Of a DNA stretch of 64,000 nucleotides, positions 20,999 through 32,880 are shown one piece after another. This DNA is from Symbiodinium natans (lineage: Eukaryota > Sar > Dinophyceae > Suessiales > Symbiodiniaceae). The notes under the pieces were generated by a model. It made no database searches, had not been told where the DNA came from, and was given only the letters and a program-made list of their open reading frames with translations. Made by a program: the position numbers and the translations under genes. Location of the stretch: contig CAJNDS010000924.1 in the NCBI GenBank assembly GCA_905221605.1, forward strand, positions 126,001 to 190,000, in the 5' to 3' direction. Position 1 is the first letter of the stretch; each line of letters opens with the position of its first letter.

Positions 20999-22370
20999 CC
21001 CAACAGCGAGCCCAACAGCAACATGGACGCAGGAATTCTGCAACTGGAAGTGCCTGTGGATGGGGTCTTGAATGAGACCTTCTTCTACCACACGGCCGTG
21101 CTGCCCTCAGGTTGTAGGTTCCCTAACCGACGTCTTCATTGTATTGGGGAGCTGTTCTAATATGGGCATGTATAGCCTCATGTGAGGTACCCCAGAGCAA
21201 ATCACAATTCGGGGCCCACTGCAACCCCCCAGAACCCTGCAAACCCGGCTAATAACTACCTATTTGCTTAAGAACCTCAAAAGAAGAAAAAACAATAATC
21301 CCTATATTACCCTTATAAGTAAGAATATTTATATTTTGCGGTGTGCTTAAGCAATTAGTAGATAAGAGCATAGAACCGCAGGTACGTGAACCTTAAGCCC
21401 TTACAAAACCAAAACCTGACTCCGCTTTGGAGCTGGGCGTTCCCCTAGTTTAGGGTTTAGGGCTTCGGGGCCCTAACCCTTTTTCAGCCCAAAACCCCAA
21501 AGCCCGAATGAAACCCACATGAAGCTTCCAACTCCTCCCAGACGGGGGTTGAACCCTAAGCGCGAAGTGGGTTTAGGGTTTAGGGTTTGAGGTTTTTTGA
21601 AGTTGAGGGCTTTGGCTTTAGTGTTTAAAAGGGTGTGTGGGGGTTTGGGACGGGTTTGTGGGTTTGGTTCATCTCTTACAGAGGGATCACGGTCCACGGC
21701 GTTCCATGAATATGTGATCAAGCTGCTTTGGCAGACCGAGGCACTGGAGTGTAAGCTTTAAGGCAGTCGCTTCTTGCCAGGCATGAGCGATACTAAGAAT
21801 CATGGCAGATGCCCAGGGTGTCAACGAACAAGCCCACTTAGGCTTACTGGCAGGTTCATGGTTAGTTATACGTGGGGAGGTAGAAGTACCCTAAGTAAAG
21901 GATATAAGTATAGTTACCCAACTTATAATCCTACGTAGTAGAACCACCCAAATGAAGCTCCTCAAGCAGCCCTAAACCCTAAACCCTAAACCCTAAACCC
22001 TAACGCTAAACCCTAAACATCCCTGAACTCCCTCAACTACCCTGAAGTACTACGATGGTCTTGGACGTCAGAGCGTTGCCCCAGGTCGCCCTGTCCGTGG
22101 CGTTCGCCTTTTGCGCCTGCCAGAGCCGGCGTACAGTGTCGCACTTCCAGCAAGGTGACAGACCCTGAGCCTGCCATTGAGCTTTGGGGTTTAGGGTTTA
22201 GGGTTTAGGGTTCAGGGTTCAGGGTTGAGGGCCATTTTTCTTACGAATGGGTTTAGGGCTTAAGGCTTTAGAAGACTTTCGCTGCCCTTGGCATGAACGT
22301 TGAAGTTGTGGACTTGGCAGTGGCTGTGGGCTTGGGGCTTCGATTCGACGAGGCCTCCACTTGCAGGCAG
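20999..22370 (+). CDS. Scattered exon-like segments, possibly a Patched/RND-type permease
   Basis: Short coding-like segments separated by arrays and elements: ~21022-21108 (MDAGILQLEVPVDGVLNETF), 21684-~21749 (GSRSTAFHEYVIKLLWQTEA), ~22050-22150 (hydrophobic, PQVALSVAFAFCAC) and ~22265-22370 (LGMNVEVVDLAVAVGLGLRF). The last resembles the G-N-x-x-x-x-x-L-x-x-A-V-G-L pattern of sterol-sensing/Patched/RND transporters (known family feature). The resemblance is a single helix, and the joins are not established. Confidence 0.3.
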
Positions 22371-24065
22371 GGGTTTAGGGGCTTTGGGGGTTTAGGGTTT
22401 AGGGGCTTTGGGGGGGTTTAGGGTTTAGGGTTTGCCCCCATTGATAGAAGATCAGGATGGTGCGCACTTTTTGGGGTCTGTGTGGATGTGCGCCTTGCGA
22501 GGAAAGCTGCAGGAGGCTGCCCCACTGGTGGACAGCATTCAGGCAGGGCTTCGGGATCTTAGCCCGCATACCCTGCAGCCCCTTCCATAGACCCGAGACC
22601 CCTGAGAGATGTACCACTGATCACCCCGTGCCCGAGAAGAGACAACCGTGATTCTCAACAGACGCCCTTGCATCAAGCAAAGCCTACGCATCGTAAATCC
22701 TGAGCCTGACAGAGAGAGAGAGAGAGAGAGAGAGCGCACCAGAAGCTGAGGGCACCCAAGAAAGAATTAAAGAACAAAAGAAAGAGCAAGCCCCAGAAGA
22801 GTCGTCTCAAAGCCTCAATGCAGGACTTGCAGCCAGAAAATGAGCCTGGAACCTCAGTGCATGCTTCGGACCTATACCCCCTAGCCCAAGCCCTTCAACC
22901 TTCCTGGGCCAGATCCTAAAGTCCACCCCCCCTCCCTCCCCTGTAAGTGGGGGTAAGGATGACCCGAAGCCGCAATCCTCCTGTCGTGTAGAGTCTGTCG
23001 CCACAATCGCAATTTTGGGGCTGCCTCGATGTACTGCCCATGTACCTTCAACTAGGGTTTTTGGGGTTTAGGGTTTAGGGTTTTACTGTTTAGAGTTTGC
23101 TTCCTAACGCCTGTGATTGCACTGCATGTTTTAGGGTGGTTAAGGGCAGAGGAGGCTTTCTTGTACTTGGGCTTACAGGGCTTGGTACGATGAGGGCCCC
23201 TCATCTCGACAAGTTTATACCGGTGTAGGGACTTGGGGATTATATAAGGATTAGGGTTTAGGGTTTAGGGTTTAGGGTTTTGGGTTTATGGTTTAGGGTT
23301 GCCCTGAAAACCTCCAAGCCCGTTGACGCCGCGTAAGACTCAAGGTTTTGCGCGGGGGAGGGGCTTCAAAGGTCGTGAGCCATTGTGTAAACCCTAAACC
23401 CTAAACCCTAAAACCTAAACCCTAAACCCTAAACCCTAAACCCTGAAAGTTGCAAGGAGTTGCAAGGGGAAGCCCGGACTTCCAAACCTAAAGTTCTGTA
23501 GGGCTTTAAACAGTCTAATCATGAGGTGTTGAAGGGAGGGGTTTAGGGTTTAGGGTTTAGCCTAGGGAACCTTAGGGAAGATTAGGGAGCCTTTATGGAG
23601 TCGTGGGGAGTATTAAAGGGAACCTTGGGTCACGCAACCCTTTAAGGACCCTGTGATTTTAATCATCGGGCTCGGAATTGGGCTCTACTACGATTTGCTG
23701 AAGATCCCCGCCAGTAAATGTGAAACATCTTCCTTATAAGGGTGGTATAGGGATGAGTATCCTTTCGTTTTTTGTTGGGGGGGTTATGAAACAAACAGTA
23801 GCATAGGGGTCTTAGAGTGCAGGTGCAATCCGAGATCAAGGTTGATCGGGTTTTCAAGAAGCCCAGGGTGTAGTTGGGTAGGTATAAGTAGGGATAGACA
23901 GATAGATAATACCCTCAGTTTGATAAAGACTATTGTTATCTTACTTAACCCTACCCGTATTTAGAACTGCCCGGTCGGGGCACCCTTTCTTGCCTGGTTG
24001 ATTGCTGCCCTGACAAGTTCTGATAAGATTACATTATGATTGATATTTGACGAGCTCTACTAAAT

Positions 24066-24370
24066 TTTTATGTTGCGCAAAGAGGCCACAACGCTGTAAA
24101 ACAAACAACGCTTTTGGGGGGCATGTTCACAAAGACATGAAAGCTTGTGAAAGCACGTCTTGTTCCACAAGCGTCAAGCGTCCTGTTGCGTTATGTTGTG
24201 CCAAGAAGCAAACATCGCCGTAAATTGCAGTCTTGTTTTTGGCATGTCCACAACGACATGAAAGCTTGCGACGGCACGTCTTGTTCCAGAAACCCCAAAC
24301 ATTCTTTTGCGTTATGTTGTGCAAAGAGGCAAGAACGCTGTAAACAGCAGTGTTTTGGGGCATTGTCGCT
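24066..24370 (+). repeat. ~121-bp tandem repeat, about 2.5 copies
   Basis: Landmarks recur at this spacing: GACATGAAAGCTTG at about 24134 and 24255, CACGTCTTGTTCCA at about 24156 and 24277, TGCGTTATGTTGTGC at about 24187 and 24308. Copies differ at several positions. Frames on both strands are partly open but look like repeat by-products. Confidence 0.75.
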
Positions 24371-24892
24371 GTCGGAACGGACGTACTATCCCCTACGCCA
24401 GAGGAAACGACCAGGCAAAGACCAAGTGCCAGGACCAGCGGCCCATGAACCTCCAAGTAAGGTTAGGGTTTAGGGTTTAGGGTTTAGGGTTTAGGGTTTA
24501 GGGTTTAGGGTTTAGGGTTTAGGGTTTAGGGTTTAATCCCGAAGCTTTCTCGCCCGAAGTCTAAGCCCTACGATTGCCCAAGGCCCTGTTGCTTCTGCTT
24601 CCGATCCCCGTTCCGACGACAGGCTCGCGCACATACCCTTGCAAAATTGAAACAAGGATCCTTGTAATTCAGGCGGCTGGTGGGCGAGTTCTGGGAGCTT
24701 GAACTGTGCGTTTGGGCTTTTGACGGGCTTGCTGGCGTTGTTGGTGTGCTCGTCTAAAGTATGCATTACAAGTTTTTTGTATTTAACGGCAGGGTCCAGG
24801 GTTCAGCCTGAATTGCAATGCCTAAGCCCTGGGGTGGTAGAAGCTTGAGCTCGAGGTGTTGGGCTTGATCCTGGAATTGCGGGGTTTATCTT

Positions 24893-25110
24893 GGGATGTT
24901 CTCCCTTATACTAACAGCTCTTAGTAGGGATTATAGTAACCCCTGTTATAATCCCTAGTACCCTAAACCCTAAACCCTTAACCCTTAACCCTTAACCCTT
25001 AACCCTTAACCCTTAACCCTTAACCCTTAACCCTTAACCCTTAACCCTTAACCCTAACCCCTGTTATAATCCCTAGTAAGGAGCTGTTAGTATAGGGGGG
25101 GGGACATCCC
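24893..25110 (+). mobile_element. Family V element split by a telomere-type array
   Basis: The outer arms (GGGATGTTCTCCCTTATACT and TATAGGGGGGGGGACATCCC) belong to one family V element. Its middle is interrupted by CCCTAAA/CCCTTAA repeats (about 24960-25055), with TAACCCCTGTTATAATCCCT and the four bases AGTA after it present on both sides, a 24-bp duplication. Confidence 0.8.
24960..25055 (+). repeat. Variant array (CCCTTAA)n
   Basis: After two CCCTAAA units, about eleven CCCTTAA units follow, almost without interruption. The switch to one homogeneous variant suggests local tandem amplification rather than fresh telomerase synthesis. Confidence 0.9.
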
Positions 25111-25179
25111 AAAGCTAGTCAAGTTGAAGTGCTGTAAGCCCTCTGGGCTGCTTCGTGCCATGAGAAGATGACCGGACGC

Positions 25180-25300
25180 ACGGTTTAGGGTTTAGGGTTT
25201 AGGGTTTAGGGTTTAGGGTTTAGGGTTCAGGGGTTTAGGGGTCTAGGGGTCTAGGGGTCTAGGGGTCTAGGGGTCTAGGGGTCTAGGGGTTTAGGGTTTA
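25180..25300 (+). repeat. TTTAGGG array turning into (TAGGGGTC)n
   Basis: Normal TTTAGGG units run from about 25182, then seven TAGGGGTC-type octamers, then normal units again. This is an 8-base variant block embedded in a 7-base array. Confidence 0.85.
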
Positions 25301-25493
25301 GCCAAACTACCCCCAGCCAGGCCATGTGCTTTAGGCGGGTGTCTCGTGCGCTCGGCCAGGAGCGTGGTACGCAGTGGAGGTACGTCAAAACAGAGCAGGA
25401 CAAGGGTGCGAGCTAGCGCGGCTCGTCTGGCAGCATTGATTCTTGCCTCTACATCCAACCCAAGTCAACTCGAATGCCCGAAAATCCCTAATT

Positions 25494-25947
25494 TTCAAGA
25501 TCAAGCTGCAGAATTCTGTAGCCGAATTCGCTGGGCGGATGCAAGAACCGACAAAGCGGCTTGGCGACAGAGAACTCCACCAGAAGTGCCGCGTGGTGTG
25601 TGTAGGGCTTGGGGGTTGCCATTGTCATCATGCCTGCTAAGAGTTCGTTAGTTACATACGGAAATCATTCCGGGAGCCGGGGTGCGAAAGGGCACGGGAC
25701 TGTGGCCGCGGAAGCGTGCGGAAGGGTTCGCGGCAGCGCATCTCCCGCGGAAGCGACGACGCGAACAATCTGGGTTTCAGTGTCGGTGAGGGGTTAGGGT
25801 TAGGGTTAGGGTTTAGGGTTTACGATTTAGGGTTTAGGGTTTAGGGCTTAAAGTCGGAGTTGCATGATCTTCTGCAAGCCAGGATTCGATGCCTTCCATC
25901 CGCGAAGTTTTCCGCGCACTTTGCGGAAGCTCCGAGTTTCCGCGCCG
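25494..25947 (+). CDS. Two exon-like segments, unknown protein
   Basis: 25494-~25590 can encode LQNSVAEFAGRMQEPTKRLG and ~25852-25947 can encode LHDLLQARIRCLPSAKFSAH, ending RADLK before a possible donor gtcgcc. Both are open, lack repeat character and are bounded by plausible AG and GT/GC sites. Telomere-type repeats and a GC-rich open stretch lie between them. No family recognised and no proof that they join. Confidence 0.3.
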
Positions 25948-28030
25948 ATCTAAAGGTCGCCCGACCTTCTCTATCCTACTATTTGCTTAACTACCCCCCA
26001 CAAAAAATCCCTATATTACCCTTATAAGGAAGAATATTTAATATTTTTTGAAAAAATCCCTATATTACCCTTATATATAAGGAAGAATATATTTTGTTTT
26101 TTGGGGGTTCTGATTAAGCAATTGGTAGCATCCTGTATACAGTTCCAAGCAGTCCGCGTGGAGCGATTTCGCAGGATCAGTCGTTTGTTTTGGTGCATAC
26201 TTGCCATGCTTGATCGCCAAGCCAGATACGTCGGAGACATTTGCTTTCCTCCTGCCCAAAGGTTGATCCTTAATACAGGGGTCGAGCAGCTTGCAACCGA
26301 CATGCGGAAGCGGCGAAGGCGGAGAGCGGTCGCCAGAGAGGCACCGCCGAGCGATGCTACTTCGAAATCTCAAGGGCTGAAGCCGCCAATTCTACGTGTG
26401 CAGGGAACCCTAAACCCTAAACCCTAAACCCTAAACCCTAAACCCTAAACCCTAAACCCTAAACCCTAAACCCTAAATACTCTGAAATCCTGCAAGCCTC
26501 AGGCTGCTTCGGCTGCTTGAATGCCCCAGAATCCCAACGCCCCCCGGACCCCCAGTGATCCCAACCAGCATGCCAAGGCCGCACTGCATGGTAGTCGTAG
26601 TCAATGCACCCCGTTTTTTTGCCCCCTGGTTCTTCGTAGGGAATGAGGGAATCAGGGCCCTATGTATAAATATAAATATAAATATAAATACACCAAAAAT
26701 ATATTTATATATAACCCTTTATATGCGCCCGCGTTGCGCGTAATCGACCCCCCCCCCCCAACGGCATCCCCCCCCAAACCCTGCCTGTTAGCCCTAAAAA
26801 CACCACGGACCACGGGGGAGGACAGAGAAACCTCAGCCTAAACCCTACACCCTGAACCCTAAGCCCTAAAACCTAAACCCACCAATGAACGACAGGAGGG
26901 AGAAGGGTAAACCCGAAACCTTAGCCGCTTTAACCCTGAACCCTGAAGCGTAAACTCAGCACGAACCACAGGGGGAGAGGGGAAACCGTAAACCTACCAT
27001 TACCCCAAACCTTGAACCCTGATTAAACTCTAAACCCACAATGAACCAATGGACCAGAGTGAAAATCCTGAACTCTACAGCCTAACCCCAAACCCCTAAA
27101 CCACAAACCCATGAACCACGGACCGTGGGTACCTCATTCCCTCAGTGCCTACTAAGAACCAGCAAGTTTGAGTGGAGCCATGGCCCGGTGCCGGCCATCG
27201 CTTAGAGCCCTGGGGAACACTAAACTTAGAAGCCCCGGTTTAGGGTTTAGGGTTCAGGGTTTAGGGTTCAGGGTTTAGGGTTTAGGGTTTAGGGTTTGGG
27301 GTACCGAACTCCAGGGTATCTTCAGGTAGTGATCGGAAAGCCCTGTCTCCGACTTAGGACGCTGAAGGGAAGCACAAGACATCAGACATGGGTTTCTGGT
27401 TTCGGTTACGGAAGTGTCTTCATAAGGGCTAGCAGGCAAGACCCCAATTAGGAAGGTGTATGCTATGTGGGAGACAGGGCCAGACGAGTCCCATTTTTTG
27501 GTCTGCAGCAAAGTCACGCAAACCACGGAAGTGGGTCGTTGCACGGAGTCCCTCGAAGGCGCAAAACTAAGGGTTTAGAGTTTAGGGTTTAGGGTTTAGG
27601 GTTTAGGGTTTAGGGTTTAGGGTTTAGGGTTTAGGGTCTATGAACAACTCACAAATTTCAGTCCATCATGCTGCTTTTGTAGTTCACATGGCGGCATGAG
27701 CAGATCCTGCCTTTCCCGACAACCATGCACGCAGAGACGTAAGCGTGCACGCGCACCATGATAAGTACGCGTATGAAATGCGGGCACTGGCAACGCGGGT
27801 ATGTTGCGGTGTTGTATCTCCGGTGTGTGAGAGTGTGTGTGTGTGTGGGCGCGCCGGTGTCGTGGCAGTGCTCTGAGATCGAGTCGAGTATAATAGTGGA
27901 CGCGAGCAGAGGGTATCAAGGGATAAAGACTCGTACCCCTACAAGTTCCCCTGAACATACTCCGAGTATGGCCCTGCTATTCCCTTAGGAATCCTCAAAA
28001 GGGGTCCGCGAGGGTAGGGTTTAGGGTCAG

Positions 28031-28134
28031 CATCTGGAGCTTTTGTACGAGTCTTGGGACTGTATGGCGCCGGTGAGGCGCACCAAGCGGTGGTTAATGT
28101 CGTGACAAGTGCGTGGCAGAAGCACGGCAGATGA
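28031..28134 (+). CDS. Exon-like segment ending in a stop, unknown protein
   Basis: After gggtcag, an open frame encodes GAFVRVLGLYGAGEAHQAVV and continues NVVTSAWQKHGR to a TGA. Composition is protein-like and amphipathic, unlike the surrounding repeats. It could be a terminal exon, or it could be spliced at a GC dinucleotide shortly before the stop. Not recognised. Confidence 0.35.
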
Positions 28135-28644
28135 TGTCGGCATAAGAGTTAAACCCTAAACCCCAAACCCTAAACCCTAAACCCTAAACCCTAGACCCTA
28201 TAGTTTCCAAGCTCCCAACTGGTAATGGACTGCAAAAATAGCCATCAGCCGTAGGGCCTGAATCGAGGTGACATGCGATTACTTCAATTCACTTGCATTT
28301 AGCAAACTAGGATCCCCATTTGGTACTCTGTTGTTGTTCAAGTCCTTGGCTACTTTGGTTCCTTATACCCTAAACCCTAAACCCTAAACCCTACACACTG
28401 CATTCAATGAGAAAGGGTGCCCTTGTTTTGTCTAGGACACTGGGGAACCTAGTTGGGCTAACCCTCATGGAGACTGGCCTAGGCCGCAAGCGCCAAAAAG
28501 TATCGTGTTTCAGGCGTGTCGGGTTTCATTTCCCGTTTCAGTTCTGAAGACGTTTGGGTCGCATGCTTTCTTTGGGGGAGTGTGGGGGCTTGGGCTTCAT
28601 TGAGTTATGGTATGTGGGGCATGTTTTTTTTGGTGGAGCCGCAG

Positions 28645-28712
28645 AGGAATTCTTAGTACCGTGCGAGCACGTCCCACCTGAGATTATTGACTGTGCCGTG
28701 CAAGATCTCTAG
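28645..28712 (+). CDS. Exon-like segment ending in a stop, unknown protein
   Basis: After the acceptor-like gccgcag, a frame encodes EFLVPCEHVPPEIIDCAVQDL and stops at TAG. It is short but coding-like. The next 150 bases to the TATA-rich stretch near 28880 could be 3' untranslated sequence. Not recognised. Confidence 0.3.
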
Positions 28713-29579
28713 ACACCCACAGGCATCACGGTAGTGAAAGCGACTAACTTCAGGGCTACAAGCTAGGGCACATGGACCGCATGGGCTGTACCTCCGGGTG
28801 GTCAACAATTCAGAATGCTTCAAGCGGGTGTGGACTAGCTGAAACATTGCCAGCAACCGATATTAACATAAATTATATATATATACATAGACATATGTAT
28901 ATATGTATATATACACAGACATATTGTTACTTTTCTTCTTTTTTTGGGAGGGGCGGGGGGGGGGTGGGGTTTGGGTGGGGGGTGGTTTTTATCGGTTCGG
29001 GTTTGGGACGTTGCCGCGAATACTGTCAGTCCTTAATGGGGATTATAGTACCCCCTCAAGAATCCCTATCAAGGACTGTTATAAGGGGGAACATCCCCAA
29101 GTTCGGGTTCGAAAAGGTCCCAAGGGTTCATAAGGTTCCCATCAAAGTGAGTCGGCGGATCGGTTCAAGCAGAGTGGAAGATGGGGAACTACTGCGTCTC
29201 CAGAGACGATGATCCGCAGCAGTCCCGGGCTTAATCACCCTAAACCCGCTAAACCCTAAACCCTAAACCCTAAACCCTGGAGAAGCCCTGCGCCTTTTGT
29301 GACGTTTGGAAGTTGGGATGTTCCTCCTTATACGAACAGTCCGTATTAGGGGCTATAGTACCCCCCTATTCCAATCCTTATTAGGGGTTATAGTACCCCC
29401 CCCCCTATTCTAATCTCTATTAAGGACTGTTAGGATAAGGGGGCACATCATAACCAACATAGCACAAACGCCGCATCAACGATCGCAGTCGTTTCATGGC
29501 ACAGCCATGAAATCTGATGCTACGCTGTGCTACAGGGAAGCAATCCGGCAGTGGCAGCACTCGAGCCTGTTTAGCCAAG

Positions 29580-30244
29580 GTCGAGGCGCCAGTATGAGCG
29601 CTACACCTTTCTCCGCCACCAAATTGTGGAGAAGCTTAGCAACGATGTCCTGGCGACGGAGTGCAAGCACCTGTACGAAGAGGACCTAGCGAAACAAGTT
29701 TCGAGAAATGCAAAATGCATGTCCGGGAAAGGCCTGGTCCGAGGTGCCAACATTGAGCCCTGCCAAGAGAAAACCTAAACCATAAACCCCGAAACCCTAA
29801 ACCCTAAACCGTGTGTTGTGATCTTGAGCTCAGTGATGGCTAGACTGTTTGGAAGGAGTGCCGGCGAAGACATGCCCAGCTACTATCCAAAGCAGACTGG
29901 GAAGCAGCGCTGCAGCAGCATTATGAGATTACCTTCAGGTCCTGTTCCAGGTGTACAAGCTATGACCCCCTTAGGAATTACTGTTGCTTTTTGGTTATAC
30001 ACAACCCAAGAGATTATTGAACATGTCATTTGTATTTAGTTTCTCAAGGGGAGTAGAGTACGGTTCAATCCCTGATCAGGTATGTCTACCTTTCATCGTC
30101 CGGGTCTCCTGCAATGATCCTCAGACCCAGCAGCGGATACTGCAAGCTGTTGATGAGCTCTTCCCTGGGCCTCCGCAGCGAAGCGTTACGCAGGCGTGGA
30201 ACATCTCTGCTGCTGTTGCACACGTAGTAGAGAAGGGGCGCTGA
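29580..30244 (+). CDS. Three exon-like segments, probable 3' end of an unknown gene
   Basis: 29580-~29731 follows ccaag and encodes a charged helical stretch (RRQYERYTFLRHQIVEKLSN, then HLYEEDLAKQ). 29856-~29960 follows ggaag and encodes LLSKADWEAALQQHYEITF. 30080-30244 follows gatcag; it is 55 codons including TGA, with ILQAVDELFPGPP and AAVAHVVEKGR. The gap between the last two is filled by a family XI element (29967-30062), as expected for an introner. Phase between the first two is not resolved. Function unknown. Confidence 0.45.
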
Positions 30245-30444
30245 ACATCTAAAGTTATCCAAAGTAATCGAATTTAACATGCACAGCATTGAATGCACTG
30301 CAAACAGCTTGTCAAGACACATGGTGGCTGCATGGCGTATTATACCCTATCACCCCTTAGAAAGGCCCTTTATAGTGTTGGTTAGGGGGATTACAAGGCC
30401 TAATAGCCCTAAACCCTAAACCCTAAACCCCTAACCCCTAGCAG

Positions 30445-31170
30445 TTCATGCTGGTGTGCGAGGCCACGTTTATTGAATTCAACCGACTTGCGCTGAGCCT
30501 TGCTGAGCAAGACCTACGAAGGCGCATTGCCAAACTCAAAGCGTCTTGGCGGCCAGGCCTTCTAGCCCTAAACCCTAAACCCTAAACCCTAAGGTGGGTG
30601 TCTAGGGCTCACGTTCAGGCCTTGGAACAGGGGCTCGCCAGCCGTAGCATCGCGGAACGGGCGGTCTCATGCCCAACAGTTCTCTTAGGGTTTAGGGTTT
30701 AGGGCTTAGGGGGCAGGGTTTAGGGTTTGTATAGGGTTTTACCATAAGGGTCCATGTACCTAAACGGAGAATGCTTGAGCCTTAAAGTACCTCCCATGTA
30801 GGGGCTCTTGGGCCACAAGTATACAATAATGTGGCACATGGACCCTTCGGGTCTAGGACCGGGAGTAGGCCCTTTTCTCCTTTTTTTGGGGTTGGGGTTC
30901 CCTTATAATCCCCTGACAACCAAGAAGGGTAACCTTTTTATTCCTAGGTTACTCCCTAATTAAACCCTAAACCTTAAACCCTAAACCCTAAACCTTAAAC
31001 CCTCAACCCTAAACCCTAAACCCTAAACCCTAAAGATGTCACTGTTTTCTTAGGACAAGTTTGGTGGCGGCGCTCCGCCGCCAGTGTCGGTTTCACCCGC
31101 GAGCTCTCAGCTTGACTGGGTCGCGGAGCTGCTGGGCAAAGACCAGGCTGGGGAATTCAATTTTCCTTTT
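30445..31170 (+). CDS. Three exon-like segments of an unknown gene
   Basis: 30445-~30565 encodes MLVCEATFIEFNRLALSLAE and EQDLRRRIAKLKASW. 30619-~30685 follows gttcag and encodes ALEQGLASRSIAERAVSCP. 31054-~31170 follows tcttag and encodes GGGAPPPVSVSPASSQLDWV, then AELLGKDQAGEFNF. They are separated by telomere-type arrays and by family IX (30746-30848) and family III (30853-30956) elements. An AT-rich island follows at 31200; if the gene continues, that island would lie in its intron. Function unknown. Confidence 0.45.
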
Positions 31171-31259
31171 TTGCCCGAAACCCTAAACCCGGGCCCGGTA
31201 TTTTTTTTTCTTTCCTAACGTTGGCCCTGGCTTGGTGGCCTTGGCAACGTTGGCCCCAG

Positions 31260-31440
31260 GCCTTCTGGTCACCTGGTCCCCTGGTCCTCTGGTCCCCTGG
31301 TCCTCCGGCCCTCTGGTCGCTTGGTCTTCCGGTCCTCTGGCCTTCTGGTCCCTTGGTCCTCTGGTCCTACGGTCCTCTGGTGCTCTGGTCCCGTGGTCCT
31401 CTCGTCCTCTGGTCCCGTGGTTTCCCGGTCCCGTGGTCAG
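31260..31440 (+). repeat. CTGGTCCCCTGGTCCT-type minisatellite
   Basis: Degenerate tandem units of about 8-16 bases around CTGGTCCYCTGGTCC. The Trp/Ser/Pro/Leu ORFs across it are repeat artefacts. Confidence 0.85.
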
Positions 31441-32754
31441 ATTTTCTTGTGTTTATTGATGTACTTGTTTTGGACATCATGATAACGGTATAGTTACTAT
31501 GTAGTATAACATAAGAATATACATATATATATATATATGTCTATATAAACATAGTATAATGTAATGTATAATATATTAATCGCAATATATATATATTGTA
31601 ATATAATATAATGTCATAGAATATAATAAAATATACTATAATGAAATTTAATACAATGTAACATAAGAAAAATATAATATGGTATCATATAATAAAATAT
31701 ATATAAATATATATATATAATATATTATATATATATATAAGAATAGATTAATATATAATATATAATATAAATATATAAATATTATATATACATATGAAAA
31801 TTTATATATCATATATATATAGATATATTAATATTAATTATATATATATAATCTATAATGAATCTAAGAAGATTAATATAAATAACTATATATATAAATG
31901 ATATAATATAATATAATATGATATAATGCAATAATATATTGCAATAATGCATTGCAATGAAATAGAATATGATGTGATATAATATAATTGAATACAAATA
32001 TAAGCATAAATATACATATAATATAGCTCAATGCGCTATAAAAAAAGTATACTAGAGTACCATATAGCACAGTATAGTATAATATAATATGATATAACAT
32101 AAGACAAGATCACATAATACAAGTTTATATAATATAATATCGTATCATACAATATGACAAAATATAATAAAGAATATGTATACATATGTATGTATGCGTG
32201 TATATATATAAAGTCATATAGTCCAATTCATGGTACACAATACATACTTATATTGTTCTTTTGGAGCCGGGCAAGCTTGCTTCACAGTGTATGAAACCCT
32301 TCCAAACCCATGATGCGAGCATTGTGTTTGCAAATGGGGGGGGGCTGCGCCCCCCCCCCAACCCCCCCGCTGTTTTTTTAAGTCGGGCAAGCTTGCTTCA
32401 AAGCACATGAATCCGTTATTGTGTACTCTTGTATCTTATTGTGTACTGTTGTATATTATTGTTTCTGCTAGTATCTTTTTGAACATATTTGAGGAATGCA
32501 TACGATTTATTCTTGTATAATCTGGCCCATTATTGTTTAGTAATCTACTGCTTTACATACCGTAAACGATTGTAGAGTACTGTAAATTATTGCATATAGA
32601 CTATTATTGTATGATCTGGTCTATTCTTGTTTAGTAATCTATTTTTTTTGATAGAATTGTGTATAACTGTATATTATCGCATTCTATTGTCAGAAAATAT
32701 TGTATCTTCTTACATATTATTGTATGGTATTGTATGTATATTATTGTATAGTAT

Positions 32755-32880
32755 TGATCATTATTGTATATTATTGTATATTATTGTATATTATTGTATA
32801 TTATTGTATATTATTGTATATTATTGTATATTATTGTATATTGTTGTATATTATTGTATATTATTGTAGATTATTGTGTA
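32755..32880 (+). repeat. (ATTATTGT)n minisatellite
   Basis: About 14 nearly perfect TATTATTG octamers, decaying on both sides across about 32640-33210. Confidence 0.9.

Noticed and set aside
24127-24473. Two overlapping ORFs of ~108 aa on opposite strands
   Set aside because: Both run across the ~121-bp tandem repeat. Openness on both strands fits repeat structure rather than a gene.
26022-26427. Overlapping ORFs on both strands around 26.1-26.4 kb
   Set aside because: Part is a family IV element with a tandem middle. Beyond it, frames are open on both strands and I could not choose one.
27275-27544. Antisense ORF of 89 aa
   Set aside because: It overlaps a stretch with inverted CCCTGTCTCC / GGAGACAGGG ends and TTTAGGG repeats, has no splice-like borders, and all supported genes are on the other strand.
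31500-32220. ORFs rich in Ile/Tyr in the AT-rich island
   Set aside because: Low-complexity TA sequence gives such frames on both strands by chance.
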